The position numbers and the translations under genes are program-made. The notes below the pieces were generated by a model. The model did not search any database and was not told the DNA's origin. It saw nothing but the letters and a program-made list of their open reading frames with translations. Positions 60,901 to 64,000 of a stretch of 64,000 bases of DNA are shown here, in pieces; position 1 is the stretch's first letter, and each line of letters starts with the position of its first letter. This stretch comes from Alitta virens (Eukaryota; Annelida; Polychaeta; Phyllodocida; Nereididae), in the NCBI GenBank assembly GCA_932294295.1, contig OW028573.1, forward strand, positions 58,505,829 to 58,569,828, written 5' to 3'.

Positions 60901-61028
60901 CCAATTACCATCCAAAATTGACCAGTTTCATCACAGACAGTACACACTTCCCTTCCTAGGCATTACAAACCCCGCGGAATCTTACCTCTGATTTGTTTTT
61001 TCAAAGTCTTCACAGGGTCAAGCCATCG
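33992..61028 (-). CDS. PTPN4: FERM-PDZ protein tyrosine phosphatase, PTPN3/PTPN4 ortholog (5' partial)
   Basis: Non-receptor phosphatase acting at the membrane-cytoskeleton interface. Exons in gene order: 61028-60986, 60392-60314, 60220-60123, 60024-59904, then either 59627-59537 or 59188-59101, 57467-57379, 57268-57205, 56870-56707, 55166-55098, 54578-54216, [49228-48250, see its own entry], 45168-45079, 38281-38138, 37892-37823, 36897-36737, 36155-36065, 35841-35777, 35678-35403, 35050-34763, 34075-33992 (TGA). All phases fit. The chain starts [14 protein letters not shown] in the FERM F1/F2 junction. The start codon and first FERM exons lie beyond 64,000 or were not recognised. Vertebrate PTPN3 and PTPN4 are both close; invertebrates usually have one gene (Ptpmeg in flies). 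Confidence 0.93.
34141..34390 (+). mobile_element. tRNA-derived SINE, copy 1
   Basis: The head has a tRNA A-box-like ggtggtccagtggtc. The 3' part holds ttatcatctcatcattacg, tctgcctctggcagccggtc and agagacactcgagacgaata, then an A-rich tail with catacaaacaaac. The same 3' core occurs in the element at 38,349. It lies antisense to PTPN3/4 in its last intron. Confidence 0.6.
38349..38606 (+). mobile_element. tRNA-derived SINE, copy 2
   Basis: The A box is clear in gggtggctcagcggtta, with a B-box-like tccctagtttgatcacc about 40 bp later, the spacing of a Pol III promoter. The 3' core ttattatctcatcatttcat and the A-rich tail (caacacaaagagaacatac) resemble copy 1. It is not a tRNA gene: there is no cloverleaf end or CCA-proximal stem. 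It lies antisense in a PTPN3/4 intron. Confidence 0.65.
38607..45078 (-). other. PTPN4: Long PDZ intron of PTPN3/4, remaining part
   Basis: No supported exon. The open frames within are short and without domain features. The only structured repeat I see is the 18-bp triplication at 41,955-42,008. Confidence 0.55.
41955..42008. repeat. 18-bp minisatellite, three copies
   Basis: Three perfect or near-perfect copies of cagtccactctggtgtcc in a row; the last ends tca instead of tcc. Its length is a multiple of three, which is why a repetitive open frame crosses it. Confidence 0.85.
46714..46967. repeat. Compound tetranucleotide repeat
   Basis: Successive runs of agtc, ctac, aatc and ctat units over 250 bp in a PTPN3/4 intron. 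Confidence 0.9.
48250..49236 (-). CDS. PTPN4: Long Ser/Ala-rich exon of the PTPN3/4 gene (linker or alternative first exon)
   Basis: An open frame of 329 codons begins at an ATG with strong context (cactATGg, 49,236) and ends in phase 0 at a strong donor (TCT then gtaagt). It is exactly in phase with the PDZ exon at 45,168. An in-frame TGA lies just upstream (49,260-49,258), so it either starts a FERM-less isoform or is entered by splicing. The CCAG at 49,232-49,229 would give an exon from 49,228 in the phase required by the upstream exon ending at 54,216. Joining 54,216 straight to 45,168 would shift the frame into a stop, which favours an intervening exon. The protein is low complexity (Ser, Ala, Pro runs) with basic motifs such as [12 protein letters not shown]. 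No known domain. Confidence 0.68.
49237..50450 (-). promoter_or_regulatory. PTPN4: Possible internal promoter region upstream of the long exon
   Basis: If the exon at 48,250-49,236 is a first exon, its promoter lies here. It holds CAG repeats (about 50,176-50,192) and the 10-bp tandem repeat at 49,693-49,734. From about 48,250 to 50,400 the G+C content is visibly higher than in neighbouring introns. There is no clear TATA box at a fixed distance. Speculative. Confidence 0.3.
49693..49734. repeat. 10-bp tandem repeat
   Basis: Four copies of tacattcaag followed by a truncated fifth. Confidence 0.9.
50451..54215 (-). other. PTPN4: PTPN3/4 intron, no exon seen
   Basis: AT-rich with no supported coding. 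It contains a gata/actg simple repeat at 52,574-52,620. Confidence 0.5.
52574..52620. repeat. ATAG and ACTG simple repeats
   Basis: About seven gata units followed by actg units. Confidence 0.9.
54216..54578 (-). other. PTPN4: PTPN3/4 exon following the FERM-adjacent region
   Basis: The exon encodes 120 residues beginning [13 protein letters not shown]. With the previous exon (55,166-55,098) it gives [13 protein letters not shown], the segment after the FERM domain typical of PTPN4. The rest is Asn/Ser/Thr-rich and probably disordered. It ends in phase 2 at GATGA then gtaagt. Confidence 0.85.
57872..57923. repeat. AT dinucleotide microsatellite
   Basis: An uninterrupted run of about 26 AT units in the PTPN3/4 intron between 57,468 and 59,100. 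Confidence 0.95.
59101..59188 (-). other. PTPN4: PTPN3/4 FERM exon, copy B (canonical)
   Basis: 88 nt encoding [16 protein letters not shown], then [13 protein letters not shown]. It joins to DQND of the next exon, the same junction as in vertebrate PTPN4 (YARDQ). A second, stronger donor 6 nt downstream (gtaagc after 59,095) would add Val-Arg. It starts in the same phase as copy A. Confidence 0.9.
59537..59627 (-). other. PTPN4: PTPN3/4 FERM exon, copy A (paralogous, probably mutually exclusive)
   Basis: 91 nt encoding [18 protein letters not shown], then [12 protein letters not shown]. It has good splice sites (ttacag acceptor, gtaaga donor). Identity to copy B is 15 of 29 residues, and the same codon is split at the acceptor. 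Each copy is 1 mod 3 in length, so using both or neither breaks the frame. Copy A is the 5' one; 348 bp separate the two. Confidence 0.85.
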
Positions 61029-63107
61029 CTGTAAATCAATAAATGGCGAGTTTAGCTTCAATACAAGTTTGACATTTCCAAACATGTAAAGCAACTTAAG
61101 ATATCGCATCAAATACACCTTTATCATAAGTCCAATATGTACAACAGAAAAAAATTCCCTCATCACAAAAACATATGATGTTTAATCTTATTTTTTTGTC
61201 AAATGTACACCTATCTAGATTAACAAAACCATTAATCAGCAGTGCCTTCCATAGTTACTTACATTTAAAAACCCTTAATCACTAATCCTTATAATAAAAA
61301 ATACATTTTTCAAACCTTCTAATTTTACATTTTTTTAATTCAAGGACAACACGTCAACAAAACCGGATTTCACCGTGACCTAAAAACATTGCTCATTTGC
61401 ACTCATTCATCTTCATGGCGTGGAAGGGAACATCAACTTTTGTACCACAGTGTTTTGTTTACAAGAGGATGGGCTTAGTACAACTAAGATATTGTGAATC
61501 TGAATCATGCAGTGGTAGACGTTTTAATGACCAACATACACTAACAATAGAAAGTCCTATACAGTGAAGCCATTTCAGCCATCTAAACATCCTCAAATTA
61601 AAACAGGATTAATACATGACGCCCAAAACAGTTATTGAAAAGATAACGGGAGCTCTACAAAGAGGCAGTCAAAATTTATTTACATAGTTTATCAATATAA
61701 TTGATTTAATACCACAAAAAGAGATAGCCAATAAGTATCTTAATGGTGGACTTTAGAGCCAACAGGGGCAGCCCAATGCTGGTCCGTACAACCACAGATC
61801 ATGCACTCTCATAATAAAAATGTGCTAGGCATGCTGGGGAAAGGAGGCGCAGGGTTGATAACGTCACTATTAATAAAATGATGACATCACATTGGCCTTT
61901 GTCAATCCCCCAGCATTCCCGGTGTTCACAATGTAAAGTATAGCGAGTGGCGCTTCTTGGCAATATTCTTTGTTATATAACGTTTGTTTGATGACGTAAT
62001 CATACAATCAGGTCATTGAGTGCATTGGTGATGTCACAAACAAATGTGTTGGGGACGGGTATACGGCTCCCCTTGTAGGCCTGAAAGTCCCCCATTCTAA
62101 TCTACTTTAGTGGAAAGTTATCTGGTTATATTTAACCACCACAAGATGATGACATTTATCTTCAACCTTTAAATTAATAACTATTCCAAAAATATATACA
62201 TAATTCATACAAAACTAACCTCAAACATTTTAATTAGGATAGAATATCAGTCAATTACGAGGCAGGGATTAGACATTTAGATATGTGGCCATGAAAATAT
62301 ATTTCTTATATTCATAAACATTTGATAAGTGCTCCCTAGTTTCAGTTAAGACATTTCCTGTAGACCTACACTTGACTGGTTCTATAGATAGCTTATGTTG
62401 ATGCGGCACAATGCCAAACTGCATATCAGATAAATTTTCTTTTCTTTTTTAATTTTCTACATTTCCTGGCATAACTCATAAACTATGTAAAAAGACTGAT
62501 TTAACTAATAATTGCATAATCAACCAGCACATATATGTGACACTACTGCTAGTGCCAACTAGGGCTACACACCAGTAAACGATAATTTCATAAAACCGGT
62601 ATTCTAATAAGCGTATCATATGATATATATCGACGCAAGAAAACCGCTGAAATTGGTGATATTGTTGGCGTCTTGTTTAGACAATCAATTAACGAGTTGA
62701 TTTTCCTCAAGAAAAATTTGGAATGGTCTGAATAAAGATTTTTGGATTTTGATAGAATTATACTTATTGATTGATTGGTTCATTTAGAAACAGGATTTCA
62801 ATAAATGCTTGACTAGATTTTATAACTAAATAATTTTTATTATACAATTGTTTGTCAAATTTGTAATCTGGATTCCGCCCATATAAGTGTATAGTAATAT
62901 GTATCATGTTTTGAACAACCATATCAACGGAAAAATGTATCGATATGGAGCCCTAGTGCCAACAAAACGACTACGACTGTCTAACATAATTTGAGAATCA
63001 AACGTGCAAATCACATTAACAACCCATCAAATTATAGTGAACATGGTTAATTTTTCTGACACATTGATCTATCAAAGCAAAAGCAGTGCAGTGTGTGCCA
63101 TGCTTAC
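61029..63107 (-). other. PTPN4: PTPN3/4 intron (FERM region), no further exon recognised
   Basis: No sequence matching the DYFGL segment expected upstream of RWLDP is visible here, so the preceding FERM exon must be beyond 63,150 or outside the window. A G+C-richer stretch at about 61,770-62,080 holds several CRE-like motifs (aacgtcac, gatgacgtaatc, gtgatgtcac) and an imperfect inverted repeat (atgctgggg / cccccagcat). Confidence 0.5.
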
Positions 63108-63149
63108 CATAACATCAGATTGCTTAGATGGCAGTGCAACAGAAGAATG
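63108..63149 (-). other. PTPN4: Candidate 42-nt microexon of PTPN3/4
   Basis: A 14-codon stretch (HSSVALPSKQSDVM) with no stop lies between a good acceptor (ggtttcag) and a strong donor (gtaagc). It is phase 0 at both ends, matching the phase 0 start of the exon at 61,028. It would add a Ser-rich loop just before RWLDP in the FERM domain. It has no match I know in vertebrate proteins, so it is an optional exon at best. Confidence 0.4.
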
Positions 63150-64000
63150 CTGAAACCATAAAATATGCAAGCATTAAAACTCAAACAACTAAAAATCATG
63201 CTCTAACATGCATCAAAATATCAATCAAGCTTCACGCAAAAGATTTGTGAGTTAGTTTCTAATCAACTACAAATAATTTCCATTGCACCTATTCTCTTGT
63301 TCAAATCGAACCAAGTCTTGAAGACATTATTCATTTACTTTATTCACACAGATCATATGTAGATTTGATGTTAACTTTCTCTTTCTTTAAAAAAAAACAA
63401 ATAAAGAGCCTTTCACATAATATATCACGATCTCATTCCCATGCAATCAATTTGTCTGAAGGTCACAGTCCCTTTCCTGAATCACTTACATGTACAACAG
63501 TAATGATGTGATTGTGTCAAATGTTGGTGGTTTTTTCTAAACACACTGACCTTTAGATAATGAGGCCAATGACCCAGATAGAAGTCTGGAACTGACCACT
63601 TTGTATGATCCAACATTTGCGATATATTAGAAGAGAAATCTGACACAGTGACATGCAATTAACAACCAGCTCATGTCAGGATACAATCAATTACCCACCC
63701 GTACAGCGATCATTCTCAAATGAACCACACAAAAAAAAAAGTTAAAAAAAGATAGTCTACATTCCAAGTCATCCATAATTCCTGACAGACACCACATTGC
63801 CATAAAATTTAAAGACCACTTCCAGTCGATCTACTCTTCAAAACCAAATCAACATACACAGAAGAAGCAACAAAATTCAAACCAAACCAAAAGTAATTAC
63901 AAATGTGTAATTAATATCGAATTATTCAGCTAATGCAATTTAAGTCCTTTAAATTACATTTTATAACATCACGGCATTAAAAATTTATAATTTGAATATA
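63150..64000. other. Window end, probably upstream PTPN3/4 intron
   Basis: AT-rich, with no exon I can support. A 12-residue in-frame possibility near 63,551 is listed among the rejected items. Confidence 0.4.

Larger units (their letters stand above)
56707..61028 (-). other. PTPN4: FERM domain exons (F1 end, F2, F3)
   Basis: These encode [61 protein letters not shown], the duplicated alpha-helical exon, then the F3 lobe: [30 protein letters not shown] and [17 protein letters not shown]. The KFRYS junction leads into the FERM-adjacent segment. FERM domains of this family bind membranes and transmembrane cargo. Confidence 0.93.

Noticed and set aside
63551..63650. Possible PTPN3/4 exon ending DFYLGHWPHYLK before gtcagt
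   Set aside because: The frame is open and phase 0 at the donor, but the acceptor is weak, and the residues do not match the DYFGL region of FERM domains beyond chance.
1..64000. CRISPR arrays, operons or phage genes
   Set aside because: Spliced genes with GT-AG introns and animal transposons show this is eukaryotic; the regular repeats seen are microsatellites or transposon arrays.

Overview
The window is animal nuclear DNA: AT-rich, with genes split into many short exons by GT-AG introns and several kinds of DNA transposon, SINE and LINE remnants. Gene content and intron size suggest a bilaterian, most likely an invertebrate deuterostome, but the species cannot be read from the sequence. 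Two conserved genes were reconstructed exon by exon, with reading phase matching at every junction used. They lie tail to tail.

Region 1 (1-10,700): no gene recognised. It is a pile of old repeats: a hAT-type element (4,958-7,826) with 12-bp terminal inverted repeats and an 8-bp target duplication, containing a TTAA-flanked inverted-repeat element, which contains a third element with perfect 40-bp arms; a TA-flanked hairpin MITE (8,773-8,931); and a duplicated unit with a TA microsatellite.

Region 2 (about 10,700-25,437, plus strand): a complete adenylate kinase 9 (AK9) gene. It has a noncoding first exon and 38 coding exons giving 1,988 residues, with four P-loop kinase units, five CPV modules that resemble YHS domains, and long acidic or coiled-coil linkers. 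One intron is GC-AG, and one carries a 700-bp hAT-type element.

Region 3 (25,836-30,074): a full-length PIF/Harbinger transposon with 60-bp terminal repeats and a TTA target duplication. It carries a Myb/SANT-like accessory gene (+) and a DDE transposase gene (-), both frame-disrupted. Between their 3' ends lies a striking array of 26-bp-period repeats that can form a 70-bp hairpin. A decayed LINE reverse transcriptase fragment follows (30,360-30,963).

Region 4 (about 31,100-63,149, minus strand): the PTPN3/PTPN4 (Ptpmeg-type) protein tyrosine phosphatase gene, from the middle of the FERM domain through PDZ and PTP domains to the stop at 33,992. The 5' end is outside the window. The most notable feature is a pair of paralogous FERM exons (59,537-59,627 and 59,101-59,188) with the same phases and lengths of 1 mod 3, which predicts mutually exclusive splicing. 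A very long Ser/Ala-rich exon (48,250-49,236) either links the FERM and PDZ parts or starts a FERM-less isoform. A 42-nt in-frame microexon candidate lies at 63,108-63,149.
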